From a virus: DNA of 33,754 nt. Made by a program: the position numbers and the translations under genes. The notes under the pieces were generated by a model. It had not been told where the DNA came from. It did not search any database and saw only the letters and a list, made by a program, of their open reading frames with translations. Shown here piece by piece: positions 20,372 to 28,888 of the stretch (position 1 is its first letter; every line of letters starts with the position of its first letter). The stretch covers positions 1 through 33,754 of IMG/VR virus record IMGVR_UViG_3300017917_001233. One strand, written 5' to 3'.

Positions 20372-21565
20372 TTAGTATTTGGCTTCTTTACTATAATTAC
20401 GATAATCGGTTGACATACGCAACCATTGTTCACCTTTGCCCGTCATTATATCACAGATTCTATCAATTGTTTTATCTGTCCAAGTACAAATTTTATACAT
20501 ATTAGGATGAGGCTTTTTCAATAAAGGTTCTAGTTTGTCCAAAGCATCAGTAATAGACCATGGTACATATAATCTTTCTGGATCATTACCAAAAGTTTCA
20601 GGGAAACTACGATAAGCAGGATACAGTACATTACACCCTAATGTATCTGCTTCGCTTACAGTATTGCTTACCCAATCTTGTAAGGCGCAGTTGAACAACA
20701 CGCGGCTGTTATTTAATATTTCATAATAAGCATTCTTATCTAAATCTTCGTAAACAGTCAACTTACCTTGTTCTTCTAATTTTCTGGTTCGCTTCATGTA
20801 ACTATCGTTGTTACTACGTAGTTTTCCACCACTACAAATACAAAACTCAACACCGGATGCGCCGGGATGACGATTAAAGTATGCTTCAATAAGATCCATA
20901 AAGAAATCAGGTTGCTTCTCTTGATCCCAACGTGCGGCAAACACTACACGCATTTTTCTATCATAGAAAGATTTTAATTTGTAGTTAACACGTTCTAATA
21001 CTTCGTCCTTACCAAATGCTAATCCACTGATATTATAGATAGGAACATCCCATCCTGCTACTTTCATGTGCATTACCATTTCTTCATTAGATGCTAGTAC
21101 AGCACCGCCGCTATCACGTACTAGTTCGCAAACCATTTTTTCATATAGGCCCATCCATTTCGACATACCCCAAACATGAACAAAATCATCAGGATCAATG
21201 GACTGAGCAAGACAGCGAACATAAATCCTAGGCCTGTGAGTCTCTGGGACCTGATTAAGAATGTACGGCAAACTCTCAATTCCAGGCTGAAACATGTCCT
21301 CAAAGTAGATAACGTCATCATTAGTAACCTCACCTTCCTTCATCATCTTTACAAGATTCATTAATTGGCTCATACCGAAGTAACTGCGACCATGTGCGTC
21401 AAGTACTTGACCTGTCACAATGGCTTGGTCACTCGTTAATGTATCTCCGGGTACGATTACATATTTGATTTTTCTACGTTTGAATACACGTTCGTTCCAT
21501 TCTGTTAGTTGTAACGTGTATCTTGCTTTGTAGGGTTCTAAACCCATATAAAATAATTTACGCAT
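20372..21565 (-). CDS. Glycosyltransferase (GT4/GT1-like, GT-B fold)
   Basis: 397 aa. The C-terminal donor domain is clear: MRVVFAARWDQEKQPDFFMD, GVEFCICSGGKLRSNN, NAYYEILNNSRVLFNCALQD and WVSNTVSEADTLGCNVLYPA, with Glu in the E-A-D-x-x-G segment where retaining GTs bind the nucleotide ribose. The N-terminal half includes YFEDMFQPGIESLPYIL and HVWGMSKWMGLYEKMV. Its start lies within the end of the nucleotidyltransferase-cupin gene (overlap of eight bases), implying a shared product route. Acceptor unknown; DNA, LPS and virion protein are all possible. Confidence 0.75.
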   Translation of the reverse strand: MRKLFYMGLEPYKARYTLQLTEWNERVFKRRKIKYVIVPGDTLTSDQAIVTGQVLDAHGRSYFGMSQLMNLVKMMKEGEVTNDDVIYFEDMFQPGIESLPYILNQVPETHRPRIYVRCLAQSIDPDDFVHVWGMSKWMGLYEKMVCELVRDSGGAVLASNEEMVMHMKVAGWDVPIYNISGLAFGKDEVLERVNYKLKSFYDRKMRVVFAARWDQEKQPDFFMDLIEAYFNRHPGASGVEFCICSGGKLRSNNDSYMKRTRKLEEQGKLTVYEDLDKNAYYEILNNSRVLFNCALQDWVSNTVSEADTLGCNVLYPAYRSFPETFGNDPERLYVPWSITDALDKLEPLLKKPHPNMYKICTWTDKTIDRICDIMTGKGEQWLRMSTDYRNYSKEAKY

Positions 21566-22322
21566 CTTTTCTTTCTATATCTTCTTCAACACATTCGTCA
21601 CCATATTGTATTTCGACAATTCGGCAAGGCTCATCATATAGATTAACTAATTGATGCCATTCTCCTTGAGGTATATATGCTGACATATGTGTACCTAATT
21701 CTTTTGGTGGCAACTTATAACCATTATTCATCATACTGTTAAGACTACAATTACCACTAGTTACTAACCAAAATTCATTACGTTTGAAATGTTTTTGCAT
21801 GCTCAAACTTTTACCTGGATCAATTGTAAGTTCTTTAACCTTACAACCATCAACTTCATGTAGTATACGATAGTATCCCCAATCACGCAACGTTTTAGGT
21901 GCTTTCCAATTTTCTAAAATCCAACTGCTTGAATTCTTTTTGTTTTTCCCGCCTACACCAAAAACGAATTCAATATTGTCATCTTCAACATCCATTTCTG
22001 GAATGTTCTTTTTTGTTCTGTCACCACCGTTGGCAAAAACAATAGTAGCATCAGGAAATTTTTCTCTTACTGCGTATATTGCCCAACGTGCGCTATCATC
22101 GTTGTCATCAAAGTTAATTATCCAATCTACGTAACGATTGGCTTTTAAAACTTCCATTCTCTCGTTGAAAGGCATAAAAGGTTGGCCCTTTTTACGAGCC
22201 AACCATTCGTCACTGTTTAGTCCTACGACTAATTCATCTCCCAATTTTTTAGCAGCCTTGATATACTCAATATGACCGCTATGTACTGGATCAAATCCCC
22301 CAGTGACAAGTACTATTCTCAT
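21558..22322 (-). CDS. Nucleotidyltransferase-cupin fusion
   Basis: 254 aa with two domains. Residues 1-135 are a cytidylyltransferase-like domain: VTGGFDPVHSGHIEYIKAAK has the HxGH motif (HSGH) and LVVGLNSDEWLARKKGQPFM the sugar-phosphate side. Residues about 145-254 are a cupin like the isomerase domain of type II mannose-phosphate isomerases: WGYYRILHEVDGCKVKELTI, DPGKSLSMQKHFKRNEFWLV, TSGNCSL and AYIPQGEWHQLVN with the metal His residues. The fusion suggests sequential steps on one sugar phosphate: isomerisation, then activation. It overlaps genes on both sides. Domain calls confident, product unknown. Confidence 0.8.
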   Translation of the reverse strand: MRIVLVTGGFDPVHSGHIEYIKAAKKLGDELVVGLNSDEWLARKKGQPFMPFNERMEVLKANRYVDWIINFDDNDDSARWAIYAVREKFPDATIVFANGGDRTKKNIPEMDVEDDNIEFVFGVGGKNKKNSSSWILENWKAPKTLRDWGYYRILHEVDGCKVKELTIDPGKSLSMQKHFKRNEFWLVTSGNCSLNSMMNNGYKLPPKELGTHMSAYIPQGEWHQLVNLYDEPCRIVEIQYGDECVEEDIERKDA

Positions 22323-22537
22323 GCCATTTTAGCCTGACTAACTAAATCGTCCCAGTTGCTTTTAGCAGGCTTGCCAGCTAGTTGCTTTTGGTGTTGACGA
22401 TAAGCGAAACTACGCATGTCGTATAGAGTTGATTCATCAAACTTATATCCGTAGTCTACACAAAATTCTTTATATTTTTCGAGGTCTTCAAAAATTTGAG
22501 CGACTTTCGGATTAGGTTGAAACGTAGGTTTTGCCAT
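22319..22537 (-). CDS. 72-aa conserved T4-like phage protein
   Basis: MAKPTFQPNPKVAQIFEDLE, KYKEFCVDYGYKFDESTLYD, then MRSFAYRQHQKQLAGKPAKS and NWDD. The PKVxQIFEDLEKYxEFCxxYGYxFDExxLY pattern is one I associate with small proteins of cyanophages and other T4-like phages. The start at 22537 has AAGGA eight bases upstream; a longer frame to 22615 overlaps the upstream gene without an SD. Function unknown. Confidence 0.75.
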   Translation of the reverse strand: MAKPTFQPNPKVAQIFEDLEKYKEFCVDYGYKFDESTLYDMRSFAYRQHQKQLAGKPAKSNWDDLVSQAKMA

Positions 22538-22550
22538 TTTATTTTTCCTT

Positions 22551-23009
22551 TTAAATAGCGAGTTGTTGATAAGGTTGAGTTGTATTATAACGGATTGTGG
22601 CTCCGTTTTCGCCATCTTCGGATACTGTTATTTCAATATCACGACCTGGGTAACGACTAGCAATTTGCTCATAGAGGTCATCGCTAATCATTTCACAGCT
22701 TTTATAATCTAGCGACAATACACCTTGGTCGCCAGAATACAATTGTTCAAGCCATCTTTTAAATTGAATGAATTCCACATCTCTGTCGTTATGCCAAACT
22801 TGAATGCCAACAGTAAAGTGAAAAATATGCCTATGAGGGTAGCCAAGAAACGAAACGTCATACATATCTCCTGTTTTTAGATTGGGGTCAGACTCTGCTG
22901 CCGGATAGCGATGGATTCCCTCTTTACGGAATGTAACCCAGATTGTTCTTTTTGCTTTGTCTTTAATTCTTGCTCTTTGTTCAGCAAGTGCTTGTTCACG
23001 TTGTTCCAT
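22551..23009 (-). CDS. Conserved phage protein, 152 aa, possibly a T-fold (QueD-like) domain
   Basis: RTIWVTFRKEGIHRYPAAES, then YPHRHIFHFTVGIQVWHNDR, DVEFIQFKRWLEQLY, YKSCEMISDDLYEQI and RDIEITVSEDGENGAT. The HRHxFHFxVxVxVxHxDRxxEF ... SCExI ... VxVSEDGExGA pattern is widespread in phages and some bacteria as a conserved hypothetical. The order (His-x-His strand, helix, S/T-C-E segment, terminal V-x-V-x-E) parallels QueD/PTPS T-fold enzymes, so a distant relationship is possible; this is inference. The gene lies just two short genes from the DpdA-like gene. Starts in a TAATG overlap. Confidence 0.6.
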   Translation of the reverse strand: MEQREQALAEQRARIKDKAKRTIWVTFRKEGIHRYPAAESDPNLKTGDMYDVSFLGYPHRHIFHFTVGIQVWHNDRDVEFIQFKRWLEQLYSGDQGVLSLDYKSCEMISDDLYEQIASRYPGRDIEITVSEDGENGATIRYNTTQPYQQLAI

Positions 23010-23221
23010 TATCTATCGTCCTCAAAGTCTACTGATTCGTAGTCATGTTCCCACTGTAGTTTTTCTAATCTACGAATCTCGTCTTTGTATTGTAACTTTT
23101 TTCTTTTCAGTTCAGCAATCGTATCGGGATTACTCTTAGGATCTTTTTCCATTTCAATAATTTGCTGGTCTAACATCCTATGTGTTTCAGTCAATGTTTG
23201 TATACGTGCGCGGTATGGCAT
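23009..23221 (-). CDS. DUF465/YdcH-like small coiled-coil protein, 70 aa
   Basis: MPYRARIQTLTETHRMLDQQ, IIEMEKDPKSNPDTIAELKR, KKLQYKDEIRRLEKLQWEHD. The H-R-x-L-D-x-x-I ... LKxxKLxxKDEIxRL arrangement is that of the DUF465 (YdcH) helical-hairpin family, found in proteobacteria and phages. The start at 23221 is supported by GAGGA about seven bases upstream. It sits between the DpdA-like gene (8-base gap) and the 152-aa gene (TAATG overlap). Function unknown. Confidence 0.7.
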   Translation of the reverse strand: MPYRARIQTLTETHRMLDQQIIEMEKDPKSNPDTIAELKRKKLQYKDEIRRLEKLQWEHDYESVDFEDDR

Positions 23222-23229
23222 AATTATCC

Positions 23230-24696
23230 TCAATTAAAAGAAAACAATTCATCAAACTTAGTCAAAGCATTAACAGTTTTCTTGCCACTAAAGCCCTGAC
23301 TACCCGACTTCATCTGCATCCAGAATCGGTCATACTTTTCAATTTCATCTAAACTTTTCTGTCTATCATTATGGGCAAAAATCTTGTCGATGATTTGACC
23401 AAATGTTTCACCTGTATTTTTATTAATAATCATAGCTGGGTGAATGCCTTGTTCGTAACGTCTATTAGCTTCTTGTACTGCGGTGATATGTTGATATACA
23501 TTGTGACTTTGTAACAGTGTATAACTTAGAGTATCCCAACTTGTTTTAGTTTCTTTACCATGTTGACCTATGAAGCCGTGTCCCCTATAGCACAAATCTT
23601 TCATAAGCATTCTATCAGTTACAGGGCTATCAGTAAATAGTTTATGGATACCGTCTTGTAATACACCGTCCCGATATTTCCTATTATCAGTAGCATAGTT
23701 TTTATCCTCAGCGGTTTTCTCCATACTATATGCCCACTTCTTATCATGTTCAATACTAGTATTGAAATATGCCAATCCTTTAGCCGCACTAAAAAATGGG
23801 CTAGCACAGTCAAATGTAATGACTAAATTAGGGTTATGATATTTTCTGATAGCTTTCTGTATCTCAGTAAACACTACAGCATATTCTAAGATACTAGTAC
23901 CCAGACAGTGAATTAAGTCATGCTTACCTTTTTCTAGTAAACCATCGTGAATTATATTAACTAGCCTTAGTAACATCAAGTGAACATCAATTTTATTTTG
24001 ACCACCGAATGCCCATCCATTAAAGTGATTGTCTGGATAAACTTTTGGATCACAATATTTTTTCATTTCATCATACCAATCATTTGATTGTGTATGATTT
24101 AGTCCCTGAAGTACATTTAGAAACTTACACTTACCACTGCGATGTTGAATAAAATATTCATTATTGATATGAGTAGCTTTTACTGCCTCTTCAATTGTAG
24201 TGATTCCGTGCTTATCAAGTAAATGTTGATTGCGTAATGTTTGTGTTGGAACATCTAAACACATACCATAATCCATGTATGTATCCATCCACTTCAACAC
24301 TTTCTGACGTTGTGCCATTGCTTTAGGACAATTAGGATCCTTCCAATCAGCAGGCCATTGACCTTTCATAATTTGGAAACCACCTGAGTCACCCAATAAG
24401 AACGTTCCTTGTTCACGTTCACGCACTACAGTTTCGGCATTGTCTTGTTCGTTAACATCAAGGTTCGCATGTCCAGCAGAGTATAGACCCCATTTATAAT
24501 TATAGAGTCCATGACTACTGTTCAAGAAATTCAAACACTCAATATCGCCATTGAAACCCGCAGGTATTCTTGACTGTTCAAAATAATTTTCACCTTTGAT
24601 TTGTTTGCCGATCCCAGTAATATAAAAACTACTGATAGCAGGTAAAAATAATGCCCAGTCAGACTTATGTGCTTGTGATAGATTAACTTGTTCCAT
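23230..24696 (-). CDS. dpdA: DpdA-like DNA 7-deazaguanine transglycosylase (tRNA-guanine transglycosylase homologue)
   Basis: 488 aa. Tgt family motifs occur in order: LLGDSGGFQ (101-108, general-acid Asp103), MCLDVPT (145-151), LNVLQG (193-198), GWAFGG (227-232; GYAVGG in E. coli Tgt), LGTS (265-268) and ITFDCASPFFSAAKG (293-307), equivalent to MFDCVMPTRNARNG with nucleophile Asp296. Tgt swaps guanine for preQ1 in tRNA; phage DpdA relatives swap guanine for a 7-deazaguanine in DNA. The protein lacks the CxCxxC zinc motif of bacterial Tgt and has long insertions, as expected for a divergent DpdA. FolE, QueD and QueE in the same operon make DNA modification the best reading. Starts in a TAATG overlap. 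Confidence 0.82.
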   Translation of the reverse strand: MEQVNLSQAHKSDWALFLPAISSFYITGIGKQIKGENYFEQSRIPAGFNGDIECLNFLNSSHGLYNYKWGLYSAGHANLDVNEQDNAETVVREREQGTFLLGDSGGFQIMKGQWPADWKDPNCPKAMAQRQKVLKWMDTYMDYGMCLDVPTQTLRNQHLLDKHGITTIEEAVKATHINNEYFIQHRSGKCKFLNVLQGLNHTQSNDWYDEMKKYCDPKVYPDNHFNGWAFGGQNKIDVHLMLLRLVNIIHDGLLEKGKHDLIHCLGTSILEYAVVFTEIQKAIRKYHNPNLVITFDCASPFFSAAKGLAYFNTSIEHDKKWAYSMEKTAEDKNYATDNRKYRDGVLQDGIHKLFTDSPVTDRMLMKDLCYRGHGFIGQHGKETKTSWDTLSYTLLQSHNVYQHITAVQEANRRYEQGIHPAMIINKNTGETFGQIIDKIFAHNDRQKSLDEIEKYDRFWMQMKSGSQGFSGKKTVNALTKFDELFSFN

Positions 24697-25088
24697 TAAC
24701 TTCCCATTAACTCTTGACCTTCAGTGCCACTAGACTTCAACAAGGTCTGAACCATTTTAATTTGTTCTTCTTTTTCTTTGATTTGATTAACTAAGTCTTT
24801 GATAGCAGGGTTGGTCTGAGCAAGTTGTTCACGATCAAAATCTTCTGCTCGTTTTTTTCTTGCCCAATCTAGTAGCATTTCTGCTTCAGCAGTCAATCCA
24901 ACAGTAACACTAGGACTTGATAATGTTGCCCAGGTAGAACCATCATAAACTTTGATACACTGACTGTCAACATCATACATCATGTCACCGACCATTTTGG
25001 CATTTGAGTTATAACTCCTAGACACATAGGTAGAGCCACTGCCAGAAACCTGTATGTATTTGCCAGTTGCGGCTATGTTGTTAATCAT
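24696..25088 (-). CDS. 130-aa phage protein with structural-protein-like N-terminus
   Basis: The N-terminal half reads like a phage fibre or capsid-decoration snippet (GKYIQVSGSGSTYVSRSYNS, then GDMMYDVDSQCIKVYDGSTW, a common Q-x-x-x-VYDGxxW surface motif). The C-terminal half is a charged coiled coil (EEQIKMVQTLL). It overlaps the sliding-clamp gene by ATGA and the DpdA-like gene by TAATG. I recall similar proteins in aquatic T4-like phages without assigned function. Confidence 0.6.
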   Translation of the reverse strand: MINNIAATGKYIQVSGSGSTYVSRSYNSNAKMVGDMMYDVDSQCIKVYDGSTWATLSSPSVTVGLTAEAEMLLDWARKKRAEDFDREQLAQTNPAIKDLVNQIKEKEEQIKMVQTLLKSSGTEGQELMGS

Positions 25089-25813
25089 TTTGTGTGTGCT
25101 GGGAAAAGATAACGATACACTGCCAAGCCACTATCGACTGTAATTTCCATAGCACCTTGATCGCTAATCTTAATGGTCTTATCGCCGGGTAGAGACAAGA
25201 TAGTGTTAGTTTCAGTTACTGGCCACTTCCAAGTCTTTTTGAATCCACCGGACAAGTCACTCTGAAAAGTAAACTTACCACTATGTGTACTAGGATCACC
25301 GAAGTAAATGTTGAGATCCTTGCCTTCCATAACAGTCTTGAATGTAGTTTCTTCGCTGTGAACACTAGACTGACGCTTTAGACGCTGAATACTCAATACA
25401 CTAGGAGTAAACTCTACGTCCCAACCAGTACCATGAAAGGTAACATTCTTTACTTGTGCCTCAACAACACTCTTAATCATCAGTCGATAGTCAATGCTAA
25501 AGTCACCCTTTTCGTTGATGAATCGGGTAACAGTTGGGGCATCTGGATACTCAGTGTTGTCCTTCAAAATGCTGATATTGGCATTCTCTTTAAATTCATC
25601 TGTGTCTAAAATGTTCTTTAGTTTGTTCAAGTTAGGCATACCGAAAACACCGATGAATTCGGGTTGCGGGTTCTTTAGTGTGCCCATAATGATGACAGAC
25701 TTATTGCTAGCAAGACCATTGATGCTAGTTTCTTTGTCAGTGCCGGTTACTTTGATTAGCTCAAAGCCGATACTAGATGTGTGTTGGATAATATCCTGTA
25801 GAATATCTTTCAT
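25085..25813 (-). CDS. DNA polymerase sliding clamp (T4 gp45-like)
   Basis: 242 aa, close to T4 gp45 (228). The protein has the alternating strand pattern of a clamp and the characteristic end GAMEITVDSGLAVYRYLFPA, where gp45 relatives carry the same beta strand and terminal loop. It tethers the family B polymerase encoded immediately upstream on the transcript, and in T4 also activates late transcription. SD AAAGGA precedes the ATG, and a strong promoter lies 40 bases upstream. The stop overlaps the next gene. Confident from the C-terminal signature and gene context. Confidence 0.85.
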   Translation of the reverse strand: MKDILQDIIQHTSSIGFELIKVTGTDKETSINGLASNKSVIIMGTLKNPQPEFIGVFGMPNLNKLKNILDTDEFKENANISILKDNTEYPDAPTVTRFINEKGDFSIDYRLMIKSVVEAQVKNVTFHGTGWDVEFTPSVLSIQRLKRQSSVHSEETTFKTVMEGKDLNIYFGDPSTHSGKFTFQSDLSGGFKKTWKWPVTETNTILSLPGDKTIKISDQGAMEITVDSGLAVYRYLFPAHTK

Positions 25814-25854
25814 GGTTTTCCTTTAAAATGTTATTTAAGATATAGTTGTTACGT

Positions 25855-25883
25855 ATTATGTAGGAATATTTTACGTATGTCAA
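25855..25883 (-). promoter_or_regulatory. Strong sigma-70 promoter for the sliding clamp operon
   Basis: TTGACA at 25883-25878, 17-bp spacer, CATAAT at 25860-25855 (5/6). It is in the 84-base gap between the polymerase and clamp genes and probably drives the long operon that includes the DpdA-like gene. Confidence 0.85.
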
Positions 25884-25897
25884 CATTTGTTTCACCA

Positions 25898-28612
25898 TTA
25901 GTCGAAAGTGAATAAGTTGTTAAATGTAGTATTGGTATCTGTATTGTCTCTAAGTTCCCAATCTAACACACCTAACAAGTTTTCAATCTTTTCATCAACT
26001 AATGTTTTTTCCATTCCCAAATCGTCAAATGGTAGTTCTTTGAACCACTTTGGTAATCGTAGTTCATCAGTTGGGTAAGCAATGCTAGTAAACCCTAATG
26101 GATTAGATTTAAGTTTACATACAACAATCTTCATACCATCTACGATTTTCATAGAATAGTTGTCACTATTGACTTCTCGCAAATAGTTGTAGTTCAATGC
26201 CGCACGAACGTGACCAGGCATGTTTGCTCTACCGGTTTTGCTCATTCTTTCTTGCTCTCCATAATACGTTAGATTATTAACGCCTTTGGGAGAACCTTTA
26301 GTCCAAGATTCTTGTGCTGATAGTTTGGTTTTGAATTCTTTAATAGTTTCAATAACTTCCTTTCTATCTTTACCTTCCTGAATAACCATAACAAGAACTT
26401 TCATCAAAAACTCTTGTACGTATTTAGGAGTGTCAGCACGTTTCAAATCAAGACCCATTGCCTTGATATCGCCTAACTTACCAGCAACGTCTTTGCGTTT
26501 ACCTTCTTTATCATATATGTTAATCGCATACCGCTTTTTAGTAATAAAGATAGTTCTATCACCTACAAGTTCTCTACCTGCTTTAATGATAGATCCATTC
26601 TTTCTAGGGGCGTGAAAAGCACGTTCCATGAATGCTGGGAAGCTATCGTTAACTTGTTCACCGATACCATCATATAATTGAACACATGTATCTTTGTCCC
26701 AGTTGATATCACCTTTGTCAATTTGTTCTTTCAAAGCAGGATATGCGCTGAAATAACAAGAGTCAGTATCACCATAAACAATCGCACGACCATTAAAATC
26801 GTAATCACCTTCAATACATTCATTGATGTAACTCATCATGTGCTTGACAATCTGACGACCTGATAAAGTAACAGACTGACCAATACGTTTATCATAGAAA
26901 CGGCAGTGTTCATTCAACAGTGCGCCATAAGCAGAGTTAAGTAAAATCTTACGTACAAGTTGTCGCTTGTCGTAATATTCATACATATCAGTGCCATAAC
27001 TTTCTTTAGCCTGTTTTTGAATTGATTTACGTTCTGTATACCAACGTGATAACAGACCAGGAATCACACCTTCTTTTTCATACGTAAAGATTGTACCGTT
27101 AGCAGAAATCATCCATGGGTTGTGACTATCAAAAATCATCTTCCATATTTCAGCCGCACTCATTTCTTCGCTACGACCATCTTCATAATCTACCCATAGC
27201 ATAGTTCCACGTTCTTGGTTCATGATTGCTGTATACTCTAATACACCAAACAAACCTTCCCATAGAATAGCACCCCAGACTTCATCACCTTCTTTAGCAC
27301 GTTTCTTAGCGGCACCCAATTTGAGCGCCTTGTCTTTCATGTATTTGTCGGTGAGGGTTTGTCTGACTTGAGCAACGATGGTTTCGGGTGCCATGTTGAG
27401 GGCACGAATAGCCGAGGGATAGAGCGAGTTAATGTCAACTGCTCCGACCCACTCATGCATTCCTTTCTTGGGCGTAGCAACATAGGCACCTGCCGCTTGC
27501 TGTTCATCTTCATTTCTATCATCCTTTCGTTTTTTATCTGGAACTACCAATCCACGATTATGTGCTTCGTTAGCAATAGCCATTTCGATCATTGCTACAG
27601 AACCCATAACAGTGGGCAACAAAACTGTATTCTCATGTGCTAGCGCATTTGCTAGGTCTAAGAATTTTAATTTATTATGAATTTTGACCAACAGCATTGT
27701 ATCTTGTCTGTTGTAAACTAAGAACTGTTCCCAGTCTTTATTATACAACTGATCCAATGTGCCTTCGTATTGTGTTTTATTTTCGCCTACTTCCATTTCG
27801 CCAATAGCATCTAGTTTGTAGCTATGGCGACTTTCGTAGTTGTATTTCTTATAAAGTTGTAGATAGTCCATATGAACTCTACCTACCAAATCATAAGTTA
27901 CTTCTTCTTTACCGAAACGTTCATATGTTCTAGGTTTAGGTAACTGACCCAACAAACAAAATTTACGTGTATCGTCTTTAGACATTACCCTTGTTACACG
28001 ATTAACCATATATGGAATATCGTATCCTTCGGAGTTCCAGCCAGTAAGTATGTCAGCATCTTCTATTAGTTGAAAGAAAACATCAAACATTTCCTTTTCA
28101 TTTTTGAAAAGCAAACAGTTATCAAATTTACTAACAATTTCTTGTGCTGTTTCGTCACTCATGTGCCTCGGTGGGATACACAAGGTAACCAATGTGTCTT
28201 GCCAATCAAGATACATTGAGATAGCCGTAACAGGATTAAAAGGATCATCAGTTGGACTGAAACCCTTTTCAGGATCAAAGTCAACTTCAATGTCAAAGAA
28301 ACATGTATGTAGTTTAGGAGGTTCTACATTAAGATAGTTTTCGCTTAGACAACGAAACACTACGTTAATGTCACTCTCGTATAATTGTTTTCCAGAATGG
28401 ATTCTACGTTCTTTTTCAAATTCACTGCGCTTTCTAGTACTGAACCTAGAAACAGTGTTTCCGTAAATAGAACGATACTTACCACGAGGATCATCGTAAT
28501 AGAACACATAATTAGTAGGGTATTCTTTGTAGGCTCTAGTACCCTCAGGTGTTCTCTCCACTACATAGATGCGGTCTTCATCACGTGAATGGATAGCATC
28601 AACATAACTCAT
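25898..28612 (-). CDS. Family B DNA polymerase (T4 gp43-like)
   Basis: 904 aa replicative polymerase with proofreading. Exonuclease motifs: CFFDIEVDFD (Exo I, Asp107), LTGWNSEGYDIP (Exo II, 189-200) and YNRQDTM (Exo III, 300-306). Polymerase motifs: DINSLYPS (A, 393-400), KILLNSAYG (B, 555-563) and YGDTDS (C, 613-618). All catalytic acids are present. The C-terminal TFNNLFTFD resembles the clamp-binding tail of T4 gp43. Length matches T4 gp43 (898). The start overlaps the DsbA-like stop (ATGA). No intein or split is visible. Very confident. Confidence 0.97.
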   Translation of the reverse strand: MSYVDAIHSRDEDRIYVVERTPEGTRAYKEYPTNYVFYYDDPRGKYRSIYGNTVSRFSTRKRSEFEKERRIHSGKQLYESDINVVFRCLSENYLNVEPPKLHTCFFDIEVDFDPEKGFSPTDDPFNPVTAISMYLDWQDTLVTLCIPPRHMSDETAQEIVSKFDNCLLFKNEKEMFDVFFQLIEDADILTGWNSEGYDIPYMVNRVTRVMSKDDTRKFCLLGQLPKPRTYERFGKEEVTYDLVGRVHMDYLQLYKKYNYESRHSYKLDAIGEMEVGENKTQYEGTLDQLYNKDWEQFLVYNRQDTMLLVKIHNKLKFLDLANALAHENTVLLPTVMGSVAMIEMAIANEAHNRGLVVPDKKRKDDRNEDEQQAAGAYVATPKKGMHEWVGAVDINSLYPSAIRALNMAPETIVAQVRQTLTDKYMKDKALKLGAAKKRAKEGDEVWGAILWEGLFGVLEYTAIMNQERGTMLWVDYEDGRSEEMSAAEIWKMIFDSHNPWMISANGTIFTYEKEGVIPGLLSRWYTERKSIQKQAKESYGTDMYEYYDKRQLVRKILLNSAYGALLNEHCRFYDKRIGQSVTLSGRQIVKHMMSYINECIEGDYDFNGRAIVYGDTDSCYFSAYPALKEQIDKGDINWDKDTCVQLYDGIGEQVNDSFPAFMERAFHAPRKNGSIIKAGRELVGDRTIFITKKRYAINIYDKEGKRKDVAGKLGDIKAMGLDLKRADTPKYVQEFLMKVLVMVIQEGKDRKEVIETIKEFKTKLSAQESWTKGSPKGVNNLTYYGEQERMSKTGRANMPGHVRAALNYNYLREVNSDNYSMKIVDGMKIVVCKLKSNPLGFTSIAYPTDELRLPKWFKELPFDDLGMEKTLVDEKIENLLGVLDWELRDNTDTNTTFNNLFTFD

Positions 28613-28866
28613 AGAGTTTTACCGACTGTCTCCAGAATAGTGTTGAGTTCTTCGTTTTCTTGATTTGTTTGGGTGAGTTTAGCTTTGTGTGCCACACGAA
28701 TAGCCTTTTTAAGAACAGAAGGTTTTACTTCAAGTTCTTCGGCTACTGCTTTGATAGTGTCACTCAAGCCTTCGGATAGGGTGTCAATCTCATGTAGGAC
28801 TGCCATACCCTCGTTGACTAATTGGGTCAACTTGATTTTTTGATCGCCTGTAAAGGTCTTTGACAT
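28609..28866 (-). CDS. dsbA: DsbA-like double-stranded DNA-binding protein
   Basis: 85 aa, all helical. MSKTFTGDQKIKLTQLVNEG, then LSDTIKAVAEELEVKPSVLK and KAIRVAHKAKLTQTN. The LSDTxKAVAEEL-x-KPxVLxKAIxxAHK block is that of phage T4 DsbA relatives in cyanophages and other T4-like phages; in T4 the protein binds near late promoters. The start at 28866 has AAGGAG six bases upstream. A promoter lies directly upstream. It is a reasonable partner for the late-promoter-like elements in this window. Family fairly confident. Confidence 0.8.
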   Translation of the reverse strand: MSKTFTGDQKIKLTQLVNEGMAVLHEIDTLSEGLSDTIKAVAEELEVKPSVLKKAIRVAHKAKLTQTNQENEELNTILETVGKTL

Positions 28867-28888
28867 AGTTTCTCCTTGTGAAGTAGTT

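Noticed and set aside
24942-24970. TTGACA-17-TATGAT inside the 130-aa gene, upstream of the DpdA-like gene
   Set aside because: Same reason: mid-coding position and an imperfect -10 box. It could matter for dpdA expression, but the sequence alone does not decide.
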